DNA of 64,000 nt. Source: Chrysoperla carnea. Taxonomy: Eukaryota; Arthropoda; Insecta; Neuroptera; Chrysopidae. The notes under the pieces were generated by a model. It was not told the origin of the DNA, did no database searches, and saw only the letters and a list, made by a program, of their open reading frames with translations. The stretch is from NCBI RefSeq assembly GCF_905475395.1, contig NC_058337.1, positions 115,686,368 to 115,750,367 on the forward strand, written 5' to 3'. Positions 1 to 13,727 of the stretch are shown in pieces. Position 1 is the first letter of the stretch. Each line of letters starts with the position of its first letter. A program made the position numbers and the translations under genes.

Positions 1-129
1 ACTTTTGATGTTGATACTACGGTTGAAGAAACATTACAGCAACAAACAGAAAAGACTTTAATTTATTTCAGTTTAATACAGGGAGCGAATATGAGTATGA
101 TAAACTTAATCGTTATGGATAAAAGATGA
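1..129 (+). CDS. Possible 3'-terminal exon of a plus-strand gene running in from the left
   Basis: Two readings look weakly coding. Frame 1 is open from base 1 to a TGA at 127-129 (42 residues, beginning TFDVDTTVEETLQQQTEK). Alternatively, a pyrimidine-rich ATTTATTTCAG ending at 71 could be a splice acceptor opening an exon 72-122 that reads FNTGSEYEYDKLNRYG and then stops. The two frames are mutually exclusive and neither peptide is recognised. An AATAAA at 264-269 could serve as a poly(A) signal. If real, this gene would be tail-to-tail with the RB1CC1 gene. The call rests only on composition and a plausible acceptor. Confidence 0.2.
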   Translation, partial: TFDVDTTVEETLQQQTEKTLIYFSLIQGANMSMINLIVMDKR

Positions 130-2069
130 ATCCACAACATGAAACCGACGATCCACAACATGAAATCGAAAATTCTTCTCTCATAAAACATGTTTGTAGT
201 TGAATTAGAAAGAGATAAGGAAGCAGCAACAATCATCATTATTTAATTGTGACCAATTTAAACAATAAAAACTCTACTTACATTTACGTTTTAATTGCAA
301 CGCCATCTTACACATCTACTTATTAAATATTTACTCATGTGGTCTCTAATTGTTTTTTTTCTTTTTAATTAATAAATTTTCTCGTAAAATTTTCTAAAAT
401 CTATTTAGTTTTTTCTTTGCTTTTTTTAATAATGCTGTATTATTTTAAAAAATTGTTCATTTTGATTGTACATAAATTACTTTTATATCAGGTAAATAAA
501 ATTCATTTTATTGTATAAATTTTTCGTCAGATTTTAAAATGAGGAAAAATGATTTTCAATAGTTTTTTTTTTACCAGAAAAAATGTCAGTGAATTTTCGG
601 GCCATTATAAAATTAGGTACACTAAGTATACTAAGTTTTATTGTGTTTAGTATCACTAAAATATTGGAAAGAAAAATGATTTATTTCATTTTTTTCAACG
701 TAATCGTAAGATGAAGAACCAAATTTAATGCCGCCCAGCGGAAATATATATAAGTTTACTATCTATCTATTAATTAATATTTTATTATCTTTTTATGTCC
801 AAATGCTAGTTTATCCTTTTCATAAGATTTGTAATTATTATACGTGGAACAAAAAAAACAATAAAATCTTTAAGTTCAGTTCCTATGAGTTCCCCCACAA
901 AAATATAATTATATCATGTGAGGAAAATTCATTGTATTTAGGATTTGAATTTACTATTTATTGATTTTTTTCCCGTGTAAACAATTAAATATATAAATGT
1001 AAAAAAAATTCTTACAAATTCTGTTTAAACAATAAACTAGTAACTAAATATAAAAGATAGTGAAATATTTTTCACTAAAGAATATTAAAAATTTTTCCAT
1101 CTTAACAAGATATTGAGTAGACAGAGAACTGATAAATATTTCTGCTAGGCAATATTCACCTCGGTTATGCACACAACGAATTGGAAAATAAAGGGGTCAT
1201 TTTTCGATTATTCTGTCAAGTTGTATTCAAAAATTTACAACCATTTTAGATACAATAAAACTTGAACGTAATTTATTCCAATAAAATTCACTTTCCCGTT
1301 TTAATAAACACTATTTTCTAAATTTCCCAAGCGAAAAATTCAGCATAGAATATATTTAGAGCATTTATTTATTGATTAAATATTTTAAAAATTTATTTAA
1401 GATTGTGTGAATGTGTTGTGTGTAATAAGATTTATAAACTGTAAAAATGAAAATAAAATACGTGAAAACCAAATTTTTCATACCGAATTTTGCACGTACA
1501 TTTTATTTTTTATTCAGTTTAGATAGTTAAGACATTTAAAGCTACAAACAGTGATTGAATTCTTACACATATATGTTTTGCCTTTAACGATTTAAACTGA
1601 AGAAAAATAAATAAAAATCCTACAAAAATATATTCGAAATGTCGTATAAATTTAATACTCCGCATTCAAACAATTTATTACGGATTTATTATTAATAAGC
1701 TACTTTAAAATTTAGCAACCAACAATCACCTAGCAATTTTTATTCTTCGATTGATATTTAACAATTCACAGAAAACATTGAATATGATATGAGTAAATTA
1801 ATATCGAGTCTAAATAAAAATTTTTACGGTTTTCACTTAGCTTGTTTTAATTAAAATAACTGGTTTTCACGTATAATAAAATGATCAAGAGGTTTTTAAA
1901 AATGAAATTATTATTATGAACCAACTCGTATAACCTAAGCGATTCAAAAGATCTGTATGGTCATTCTTCCAATTTCGACGTAAGAGGTTGATTTTTTAAA
2001 GAAACATTTTCAACGAAATAAAGATTCTACTTGATCAAATGTCTACGTGTTATAAACAACTTTTAATTT
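130..2069. other. Intergenic, AT-rich; includes the probable 3'UTR of the RB1CC1 gene
   Basis: No convincing open frame is present. The 78-codon frame at 728-964 is AT-rich and featureless. The right part should hold the 3'UTR of the minus-strand gene that ends at 2070. Confidence 0.5.
1674..1690 (-). promoter_or_regulatory. Candidate poly(A) signals for the RB1CC1 gene
   Basis: TTTATT occurs on the plus strand at 1674-1679 and 1685-1690, which reads AATAAA twice on the minus strand. These are the first such hexamers I see downstream of the stop at 2070. They would give a 3'UTR of about 400 nt. This is position-based inference only. Confidence 0.3.
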
Positions 2070-2657
2070 TTACCTTTTAATGCCTTCATCTTGATCACTA
2101 GTTTCATGTTCGATTACAATATTACTATCAATTTCATCTTCTACACGAGTAATCTGTTCTGTAGGACGATTATCACCACTACAACTCACTAAACTTGATG
2201 GTTGCGATAAACTATGGTAAATTGAAAAACTACTGTTACGTGACGTTGATGACGATAAACCGAATAAACTTCGACTTAAATATGGGGATGAAGAAGCTGC
2301 GGCTCCGCTACCTCCTGAAGAAGGGGACGATGGTACAAAACTACTCGGATTGGGGGTTTTCTCACTTGATTTACTACTGCAGGCAATCGGTTGTGATGTA
2401 CACGATTGGCTCATTTGTTGGTGTGGTTTTATTGATCCTATGCATTCTATTGGTAGGGATTGTGTGTTATCCTGATGAATTGAGGATTTTGTTAATGTTG
2501 CCTCAGTATGCATTGTTGTTGTACTCGTTTCCATTGAAGAGTGTCCTGAGGGATTGGAATTATCACGACGTACAGCTGCAATTACTTCCTCGGAAAGTGG
2601 TTTTACTCGGACACGATAGAATCGTGTTCCTTTAGGAAAATGATAACGATTTTCAGT
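2070..2657 (-). CDS. Atg17: RB1CC1 coding exon 12: end of Claw plus long Ser/Thr-rich C-terminal tail
   Basis: It encodes residues 1342-1536. TENRYHFPKGTRFYRVRVKP completes the Claw; Arg1345 and Arg1356 align with human R1573 and R1584 (recalled). About 174 residues rich in Ser, Thr, Gln and Asn follow, ending TSDQDEGIKR and TAA at 2070-2072. In human FIP200 the protein ends within a few residues of the FYRV strand. The last codons read AAAAGGTAA, which could instead be a GTAAAA donor into a further exon to the left, so the exact C-terminus is uncertain. Confidence 0.88.
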   Translation of the reverse strand, partial: TENRYHFPKGTRFYRVRVKPLSEEVIAAVRRDNSNPSGHSSMETSTTTMHTEATLTKSSIHQDNTQSLPIECIGSIKPHQQMSQSCTSQPIACSSKSSEKTPNPSSFVPSSPSSGGSGAAASSSPYLSRSLFGLSSSTSRNSSFSIYHSLSQPSSLVSCSGDNRPTEQITRVEDEIDSNIVIEHETSDQDEGIKR

Positions 2658-5600
2658 CTAAAAGAAAAAAGAAAACGGGACTAATTTATTTTCATTAAGC
2701 GTAAAATCGATTATTATACAAATATTCTTAAATTTTCAGAGATCAATTGAAGGGATGAAACAAAATTTCTTCATAACATTTAATTCATGAAAAAGTATAG
2801 TTATTTTATTCACCTCAAAAATAAATGATGTTCACCTTAAAAATCTTTTCGATTATAAAAAATGTTTTTAGGAATATAATACAATTTTTTCGGATATTTA
2901 CCTTTTTAGCATAACAAAATTCCTTTTCAATAATTTCGCCAACAGCCTTATCCTTTTTAGTGGCTTCAGTAGGCGGTCGTAAACCTAATGAAGGTATACA
3001 ATCTGCATTTAATACAAATATTGAACTGGAATCTAATAATAGCACATAATTCTGAAAATTTTTATCCCATACAACCAACACGCGATCGCCCACACTACAT
3101 AAATTTATGTTGATATTGTACGCTTGGATTAATGCTAACTGACTGGAGGATAACATACGATGAACACGATTCTCTGTACTCGTTGACGCGTCACATGTTT
3201 GTGGACGATTTTCAGCACTCCTAGAAAAAGAGAAATAAAAAATTGTTATACATTCACGGGGCAGCGAATATTTTCCTTTAAATACTTACGTTAAAATATT
3301 CGTTGGACAAACAGCTACCGATGCTCCCATACTTTGTGCCATATTAGTGAACAACATAGATCCTGCAGTCTGCATTGGTGAGAAAATTAATCGTTTTGAA
3401 CGTTCTTTAGATAATTCTGCCTCCAAGCGACATCGATCTTGTTGTAATTGATCGATTTTTTCCAACAAGGATTTAGTTTCCTGCTGTTGACTTTCAACAG
3501 GATTATTTTTTAAACCATCATCATCCGTTAACTGCTGAATAACCTCTTTATATTTACGACATTCACGACTTAATGCTTCTTCTCGAAGCATCAATGCCTC
3601 AATTTGTTTATCCTTATCTTCGCGTAATTTACGTATCGAATCACTAATAATCATATGCCGTTCATCTTGGAACTTCACTGTTAACATATCAAGTTTTGTT
3701 GACCATTTTTCTTGTTCTTCTTCGATGGCTTTTTTCACAGCATCTTCCTGCTGTTGAATTAAATTTTCTTTGAGCTGCGCAATTATTGATTCGTGATTAA
3801 TTAGCTCGATCACATCGATACGATCAATGCGTTCTAAGCTTGTATCACTAGGACTACGTTCCATATTCGCTACCGTCATTAAACGAAATCGTGAGCGTAA
3901 TGATTCAATTTCACTTTGATGTTCTCGCTGCATTTGTTCACGTAACTGTTGTAATGCGCGTTCATGATCATAATGCAAATTCTCGATTTGTTTTTCGAAC
4001 TGTTCACATTGAATTAACGCTTGTTTTAACTTCGTATCAGAATCAATATATTTTTCATTGATTTCTTCCACACGTTTTTTATACGCACATTCGGTACTAA
4101 TTTTTTCTAATTTTAGTGTTCGAATATCGTCATCTTTGGCAATAGCTAAATTTTTAATATCATTCATTTCAAGTTCATGATCAACGGTTAATCGCTGAAT
4201 TTTTTCACGCTCACGTAAAGCGGCCTCATGTTGATATCGTTCCCAAGCTTGTAGTAAATCTTTACATTGACTAGTGAATTCTTGTTTTTCGACATCTAAG
4301 TCTGATTTAATTGCACTCATTTGTGTACGTAAAGCAGTTGTTGCTAGCTTTGCGAATTCGCATGCTTTATGCAATGCATCTTTAAGATTTTGTATTTCTA
4401 ATTTTGACGTACCCAAATTATCCTACAAAAATATTTCGAAAAAAATTACTAAAAACACTGACGTGGAAATATTTAGAAATTTTTTTAATTAAAATACATT
4501 GTTTATTAGTATTAGGGTTGCCAATTTATTATCAAAGGTGAAAACTATCCGACATTTCTCGAAATTAGTGATAAAGTTTGGAATATGTATCAATTTTAAC
4601 AAGTTAAGCGTCAAATGCCTCACTAGATCATTTTCAGTTTCTTAATTCGCAGCGCGTAATCACGGATGAAGATTTTGAAAATCAAACGAACGCTCAGAGT
4701 TTCGACCCCTTTAAGGTTGTTTTCTTGGTATCCCGATCAAAATGGACACGATGATCCAAATACAAACGCTTCTAAGTTATGGGCATTGGATTGCCAATTT
4801 ACTGTGTTGAAATTTGGTTTGTATTGAATATGTATTAGGATTATCAGGATGCTAAGATCCGCAAAATCTGTCATTATGAGCAAAGACCGAGACCCAATTT
4901 CAATAAGATTCCTGCGGGGTACTATATCTATGCCTGAAGGCTCAGTTCTTCAATTATTTTTTCAATTTTAAAACAAATAAGGCGTCTATTTAAAATGAAA
5001 ATTAAACGGGCAACCCTAGTATAAAATTTTTTATGATAAATAACTTAAATAAAAATAAACGTGTTAGTTTAAGGATAATTGGATAAACTTAAGGATAATT
5101 ATAAAAAATTAAGGATAATGAGCCACCTGATTCTACATACCAAATCCAAAAATAATTTTTAAATAAATTATAAACTAAAAACAAAAATAAATAAAAATTA
5201 TGTACGATTGTTAGTTTTTCTTTTTGAATTTCGATCATTTTCTTCATTTTTCAAATCATATTAGAGGGAATACAATACGATAATTGAGGCCATAAGGAAT
5301 TGTTATGTTAATGTACGTACAGTGATTGAATATAATTAAATAAGCGAAATTGTGCGAAATGTTCTAGAACAGATGTTAGTTACTAACTTATTTTCCCCTA
5401 AACCAATATCGTTACTACAGAGCCCTTTAAAATATTTCGTATTTTGATAGCATACAAGTTCTAGGCAGATACTAACAATTTTTCTTATTTCATTTCTAAA
5501 ACACTCTGTATACTCTTTTCATGCCTAGATTATCTTTTCTATCACTTCCCCCTAATATAAAGTGTGATTTTGGAAAATTTTATTTAAATTTAAGGTTATG

Positions 5601-8600
5601 CGTGAAAAGTAGGCAAAACTTCACAAACGAACTTCGTTTGAATACAAGATCTTCTTGAAACATAGCTAAGAAAACTCTCCATTAAATTACCTTTAAAGCA
5701 AAAAACAAAAAATCCAAATCGGTTCATCCATTTAGGAACTACGATGCCACAGACAGATGCAGAAAGTAATAAATAGATTATATAGATGTAGAAAGTTCTT
5801 AGAAATCTGCAGTTTTTTTGAGGTTACGGATTTAGAAAGAGTGCGAAAAAAGAGTATAAAGTAAATTTAACTTCTTGGGTCAATACAATTCGAAACGTTG
5901 TCTTCGATAATAGTAGGTTGTTTTACATAAACTACCCGATCATCATAAAATCAATAGATTTTATTCAGATAGCTCACGAATCGATAGAAGTAAAAAAAGA
6001 CAACACTTAAGTTTTGTGGTGTGTAATCATACTAAGCCCGTAATCCAAAAACAAAACACGCATTTTTAACATGAGTTTCAACGGCAATTATTCGTCATTT
6101 TAATGTGAACCAAGCTTCGCAATGTTTGGCCTACTTTTACGTAATTACACTTTGTATTGTTCGCGTTAAAAGAAAAATTTACAAATGACTATGACAAATA
6201 AAAAACAAAAAAGCGGTACACTAAAAAACATTGTCAACCTACGAATTTGGATAGTTTATAGAGTGTTACAAAAAAAAAGAGAAAATGATTTTTATCGAAA
6301 AAAGTAAATTAATAATAATAAAAAAAAGAAATTAAATTCATTTTGTTTTGGTGTCGACGATAGAAATGTACCTGGAGGAGAGCAACCACAGTATTCGAAT
6401 CATCCAGTTGACGCATTAATTCAGCGGGAGGGAGCAACAATAATGATCCCCCACCGCCATCCGTACTAAGACTCGATGGCATTGATTCATCAATATAATA
6501 TTCGGTGGTCACAAACTCTGATGGCATCATCATCTGATGGCCCTGGGATAACATGGATACTGATGTTGGTGATTGGCCAGATTCAGATAGGACAGGACTG
6601 CTGTTACTACGCGCCTTCAGATCAATACAGGATTCAGTTACTGAGGATTCTGGTTGTATGGATATATTAGAAGGGGATTTTGGTTGTGTTTTTACAAGAC
6701 AAGTGCATGTTTCATTCCCGGATGTTAATGCTAAGGATGGTTTGAATACATCATCCGAGCGCATTTCAAATTTTAATGATTTTATAAACATGCATTCATC
6801 TTGGTGTATGGTGCGTGAACGAATATTGGTTTGTATTGTTGTTGTGGTACGACTGAATGCGCGTGGTGGTTTTTTAGGAGGTAAAATGGGGTAAGGAATA
6901 TTTCCTCTGTGATCACCAACCTCTGTGAGCGTTGACGCATCAAGCGTTGTCGTTCGTGTTGTTGATACATTGTCTGTTGTTTTATTCTCGAACTGTAATT
7001 CAACGGGACTTTGACCCACTTTTTCAAATTCTTCGGTATCCGTTTCAGATTCAAAGCCTCTGTTTTATTTTATTTTTTTTGAGAGGAAAAAAAACGAATA
7101 AAATTATACAAATTTATACAATAGTTTAGAATTATTTCAAATTGAGTATTTATTAAAGAAAGAAATATTCAAACGATACAGAAATATTCAAAATGCACAG
7201 GACTCGAACCCGAACTTTGTGTTAAATTGTGAACGAAGTTTGTGAAAAATCGTGTTGAAATGTAAGACTGATTGTAGTTCATTGTCTGATAACCTTATTT
7301 TAATGCCTTAATAAATTAATAATATAGTAAGGCTTGCTTGCTATTATTTAAAAACAAAAAATTACCTGTCAAAATCTTTTAAATGATGATGTGCTAAATG
7401 ACTTGATGCACCAGATATTTGACTATCAGTTGGCCGTAACAAACCACGATCAAGTACACTTCCTAATCCAGCATCAGCTACAGCTTGAACTAACCGATCT
7501 TCGATACACCGGTCATCACCTACACCTCGTTCTTCGAATTTAACACCAGATAACTGTTTAAAAAAATGCAATTAATTCCAAGCAAGTTTCGTTATAATAA
7601 TTGAAACTTACCGATTTTGATTGGAAGAATTGTGTAAATGCTGCAAAATCAGGTATTTTGATTTTTTCAGCAATTTCTGGTATTTTCTCCTTAACCATAT
7701 CGATATCTTCCATTGATAATAATGGTAAATTACAATCAAATAATGGAGGTGGTTCAGTGGCATAAGGGGGTGGCATATCTGTTAAACCAGTGAATAATGC
7801 ATTTAAAAAATGCTCTTCAAATTCAGCATGGAAATCTGTTCGACGCATTAACTCTTCACTATGTATAGAGGTTAAATGGCAAGCTAAATCTGATGCCCAC
7901 TGAAAAAGAACGAACATTTTATTATTGGACACACTAATGGGAAAATTTTGGGAAATGGGAAATTTCTTTAATTTAACTAAAATGTACTCACCGTTAAAAA
8001 AGCTTGTGAAAATTGTCGTCTACGTACAACTTCTATAACAGCATTTAAATACATTTCTGGAGCTTTATGAATTTGATCCAAAACACATAATAAATAATCC
8101 AAGTGCTTTTGTTTGGACGTAAATGTTGATAATTTATAATCACATTCTAATAATTGTCTTTCACCCGTTAAAATCCATCTAAAAAGTTAAAATACATATT
8201 GATAAATGCTATTTGATCAAATTAAGTCGTCTAGATCAAATTATGACGTAAATTTTGGTTACTGAATACATTTATACCATTTGAGAGAGGATGGACCATT
8301 TGGTAATACATTTTAGCATAAAAGATTTTAAATCACAGAGATTAGCAGGGAATGAATGTTCCACATATTCTAGTTTTCTTTTTTCAAGCTTAGTGTTAAT
8401 CAGAGACAGAGTAATCGTTCTCTCCTTCTTTTTCAATGTAGAAAACCAAATTATAGTTGTGGTGCACTAGATGGCGAAAACTTTCAGTATACAAACCCTT
8501 CAATAAATTTCCTTTTATACTTCTTGTTCCCTTTTAGAAGTGAACTACTACTACTACCCTCAAAATGCCACTTCTAGTACCCTCGAAATGCCCCCAATTG

Positions 8601-11600
8601 TTATCACAGGTGCGCGTCTCTTGTCATTTTATTTTTCCTTTTTACGATTGTCAATCCAGGAGCAGTTTGAACTTTGCAAAGGGGAATTTACGAAGTTTTT
8701 ATGTTAACAATTTTCTGTTATTTGTGATATTTTAAATATCTCGAATAAATTAGAATGGGTGATAAATATCACTATTTACTTACCCTAAGCGTCTATGTAA
8801 ATTTATGCATAATTCTTCTTTTGCTTTATTGCACCTACGCCGAATATCACGAAGTAAATTATAATTTTGTAACATAACATTTAATTGACGTCGATGTGAC
8901 GCACAGAGATCTGGTAATATGGATGCATCCCCTAAATTACTCGCCCTATTTTGATTCTAAAAATAATATTAAATTAGTTATGTTACACAAAAATTAAAGC
9001 CATTAATTTTCTAATAAATAGACCAGTCCCTAGACGCAAATCACATCAATTGTTGGGATTCCTTCAAAAAAATTCCAAGTCTACTCCGATAATTTCCATT
9101 TACGTTATTTCAAAATATAACGATTAATAATTTTTTTTCCTCAAATTTGATCACAACGGATTTTAAAAAAAATTAAATTCATATCGATGAAAACTTTTCT
9201 TTAAAAATCACTCTCACCATAAAATAAAAATCCAGTCGCTATTATTATTATATTTACAAAATTGTTATAAACAGCGATCAAATTTAATTTATGAATTTAA
9301 AAAACATTCGCTAAATCGTTCTATTTCGAAGTAAACGTGTATGAGAATTATCGGAGAAGACGAGAAATAAGTTTTAAAGAAATCCCAAAATTGATGTAAC
9401 GAATCAAGATAATGTTTATCTCTAATAATTTGATTAAAAATGGCATTCTAAGCCCAGGCTCAAAAAAAAAATTTCTTGTTTTAATCATTAGCTTACCTGT
9501 AAAAATGAATGTGCTAAATCTGCTTGTTCATCGACCAACCGTTTCGCATCACACATTAATTGTTCTAAACCAAATAGACGATCCCCGAGTCCCGATATCT
9601 CTTTAAGTGGATAATTTTCTATGTAACTAAGCGTAATATCTTTTTCCATTATCCACTGTTCAATACATTTTTCACTTAACTCCTCCATTAGTAAATTACA
9701 ATCGTACGCAACTTGTTGTAGCGTAAATTGACTATCTTTCATTGAGACCCATTGTAACAATGATATGGGTCGCATTTCTTCAGATTCTTCTTCGCTACTA
9801 CTACTACTTGATGATTCGCCACTCTCATTTTGTTCATTCGAATTTTGATTTTCTTCTTCATCCGAATGCGCTACTTCTGTTAACATTGGAACTTGTGGTA
9901 CATGTTCTGCTTCAGATTTTTTTAATAATGCGGGGATCACAGGTATTTTACTTAAAATTTCTAAATTGGTACGAAAACTAAAACAAAAGAAAAACAATTG
10001 TCAAGGTAATTCTCTAAAGAGATGAAGAAAGTTAGATTCGATATGCAATACTGGCCCTTCGAGCCGAATTTTTTTAAATTACGTATAATTGTTTATATTT
10101 TTACAAATTTGATACTTACTTTTGCAAATGCGGTCGATAACCTTCAATTCTTTCCAATTGTGAACGATGTATCCTTAAAAAGGCATCAGAACGTTTACGG
10201 AATTCGGAAACTAAATCATCTAAATTTGCCGCTACCGCAGCCCAACCCTGTTGTTGTCGATGTTGATCTGATACTAATCGTTCACATATTCGATGTTGTT
10301 CACGCGACAATTCATGAAATTTTTGCGCTAATTGTGCTCGAGCAACAACTGTGTTATATGAAGCCGGTAAATTACTAGATGCTTCTGTTTGTTCCTTTAA
10401 ATCGATATCTAAAAATATATATTTTTAAATTAATATGACTTGTTAAAAGAAGTGTTTGAAATAATTTACCTGGAGTTGGGTCAGGTAACGGTTTTGGTGG
10501 TTCCGGACTTTCTGCCAATTCTTTACTAAACAAGTATACTGGATTGGTGTCTGTTCCTGTTCCAAAACTACATACACGAGCATGATTTTCTAGACAATGT
10601 CCACCACTCATCATTAATACTTGTTTGTCAACTGGAATACCGAAAGCCCTTTCGATTTCTTCCTTTAGTTTGTCCACACTAAAAAAAATTAAAAATAATT
10701 TTTTTTAGTATAATTTATCTACCAAAATGAGTTTTACGTTATGTTTATGGTAAATCTATCAGGGGTGTTGTTCTACAAGATGATAGAACCATTTTAAAAT
10801 ATTGAAGCTATTACGCCAGTAGAATCTTACAAAGAAAAAAAAACGCAAGTAAAATCGCAAAACGCGATGTAAAGCTGCTTTTTTAGTATGTTATTTGGAC
10901 CCCTTAGGAGAGTGTGAAACTACATTTGGCGAGCAAAAAAAGTTGTGTTACCTTCGAAATACATGAAAAACTACAAATTTTTTTTACTTTTTCTGTTTTT
11001 GCAGTTCAATTCAAAAACTATGAGCTTCTGACATTAGTTGCTACTATTTTTTTGAAAGTATATCAAATTTGAAACAATTGAAGCCAACCCACAGCTCCGT
11101 AAGCTCTAATAGTTTTTGAGATACGATGCTTGAAAAATTTGCATGGTTTTTAGAAATTCAAAAAGCATTCTCTTTTTCAATTTATTCTAAAAACTAACCT
11201 TCAAAAACGCATAAATTAAAGGAAAACCTTTAGAAACAACCCCTATAAAGGGGTTTCATTTTATACATAGCTCAATGTAATTATAATAAAAAAAATACCC
11301 ATCAGACTAATTTAGTAACAGCTTAAAATAAATTATTAATTAGATACGATACAGTGCAGGACAAAACATTGATACATTATTATTCTTTTGAAGCCATACA
11401 AAATCGATTACATTATCGATTCGAAGAGAAAGGGTTAATAACATTCGTTAATCACGTGAAGCATAGTATTTAAAAACAAGTGCTTTTTAAGAAAGCTTGT
11501 TAAATGTTACAAAAGCTTTATACACACATAAAGCTCGGTAATAAATAATTTTTTTATTACATTAATGGAAACTGAAATTGTTTTAAATCAGAGCTATTTT

Positions 11601-13681
11601 TCGTTCAAAATTCACAGATAAATTTCAGCATTACTCGCATTATGGAAAAACTACTAGAAATATCGAAATGTGTGATTCTTTTTTAAATATCATATAAGAT
11701 CATTTTAAGCTGTATTAAACAGAAATATGATCATAGAGGAAAGGATAGATATGACATACTTTCTGTTTCGAAATCAACAGACTTGAAATTATCTCTCCTC
11801 AGTTCTTTCAGTAAAAAAAAGTGGTGATAAACATAACATAATAATACTTAAATAATCGTTTAAATAAGATAAAACAAAATATAAAATACATAAAACTGAT
11901 AAGAATCCCCATAAAAAACATTGAAATACGTTTCACAAAAGTTTTTTATTATTTACTTATAGCTTTTTTACATTTATTTCTTAAATTAAAACTTTTGAAT
12001 AAAAAGAAATATGCCGTTGTTTGTGTCAATATGACACCATCATATTTTCGTTATTTAAGTATCTTAAAAAATTTGACCCATCATCTTGGATGACTGTGCA
12101 AAATTTGAAATCGATATTCCTAAAAATAATGAAAATATGAGGGGTGTCTCCATCTTAAATGCGATGCACTATATGAGTCTGTTTTTATGAACTTGGCTAT
12201 AACAACTTTAAAAAATATTTTCTTGAAATTTGAGAAGTAATACAATTTTGACATTTCCAAATTGAAGACTAATTTGTGGAGTTTATAGCAAATCATTAAT
12301 TAAGTAACAGTTCTTTGTTTTTAAAGAAAGGAACATCTGGGAATTTTTTATTTTTAAATTCTACGTCATTTGAAAACTGCCATATTTTGAGAGCAGGGGA
12401 TGTTAGTGTAAATTTTTGCTCTGGCACAATTATTACAAGAGTTAACTTAATATAATTTTTTTTTTTTTGCAAAATAAAAAAAAATGTTATCATTCACTAA
12501 AATGATAAGAACCGTATAAAAAAAGACAAAGATAAAATTTAAACATTTGTCATAATGCCAATAAAAAAGAAAAAATGTGCAACATTTGTGTTTGAATAAA
12601 ATAAGAGAATGAATATGAACGGAACATAAAAATAAAACTTAAGAAAAGAAAATTGCAAACGTACATTTTGACATTGATTTCAATTCAATACAACTAAATA
12701 GTACAGCGGTCAAGGGCGGTTTATTGACATTTGTTATAAATTTTTTGGTATAAGCGTTTTCTTAGTATTCTTACTTGCTGATTCCGATAAAGATAAAGAT
12801 TTTGGAGAAATTCTAAATGATTTTGATTCATGACAGAGTACATGCGTTAAGCAATGCGTGTAAGAAAGAGGTGTTATAGGTGTTACATGTTTCTTGCAAG
12901 GGTTGTAGCTTCGGTTCCCTTTAAGCTGTATGGATGGTTCTACTGTTACTGTGTGTGCTCATAGCAAGAAAACATGCCCATAATACCTCTTTCTTGTACG
13001 CATTGCTTAATGTACACATACGTACTCTCTCATACTCGTGGGAGATGTACTATACCAAGATGTAAATAAACAATTAGTATATTACATATTTACATGGTAT
13101 AAAATGTAAAACGAATATGTTTCGAGTCGCTCTTGGCCGCTGTACTATAAGTACTGTTTAAAGATGTATAATAAAATATTTAGATACAATATAACACAAG
13201 CTGAGTGCTGAGTCCACGCGCGTCAAACGCGTCATACGTATAAACATTTATTACATCATTATGTAGGTGGATGAATTTTTATACCTTTTATTTATTAATA
13301 ATAAGAATATTTCTTATTAATTTACACAACTGTTGTGTTACCTTTATACACAAATACAAATTATAATGTATGTAATTTAAAAAATATTGTTTTATTTAAT
13401 GGTTACACAACATTTAATTGAAGTAGAAGAATTTCTGATAGAAAGTTAGTGTTTTCACCCAGAAAATTGAAATTTAAAAAAATTTATGGATCTTAGGATC
13501 CATGACAGAAGTGAAACCTCACTATTATAAATATTTATGATTGATTTATTGAGTGTAGAGTAAAAGGAGAATCATCTCTTATGACTGTTTGACCAAAAAA
13601 GTGTCCACAAAAAGCTGTTAGATTATAGTTCCAAAACCAACTAAAAAGGCGCTGATGACCACTAATGACTGATGGTTCATA

Positions 13682-13727
<46 letters not shown>

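Noticed and set aside
2195..2635. 146-residue plus-strand frame over RB1CC1 exon 12
   Set aside because: It is the antisense shadow of the conserved minus-strand coding exon.
7190..7215. Minus-strand B-box-like sequence in an RB1CC1 intron as a tRNA gene
   Set aside because: No D arm, acceptor pairing or second promoter box could be found around it.
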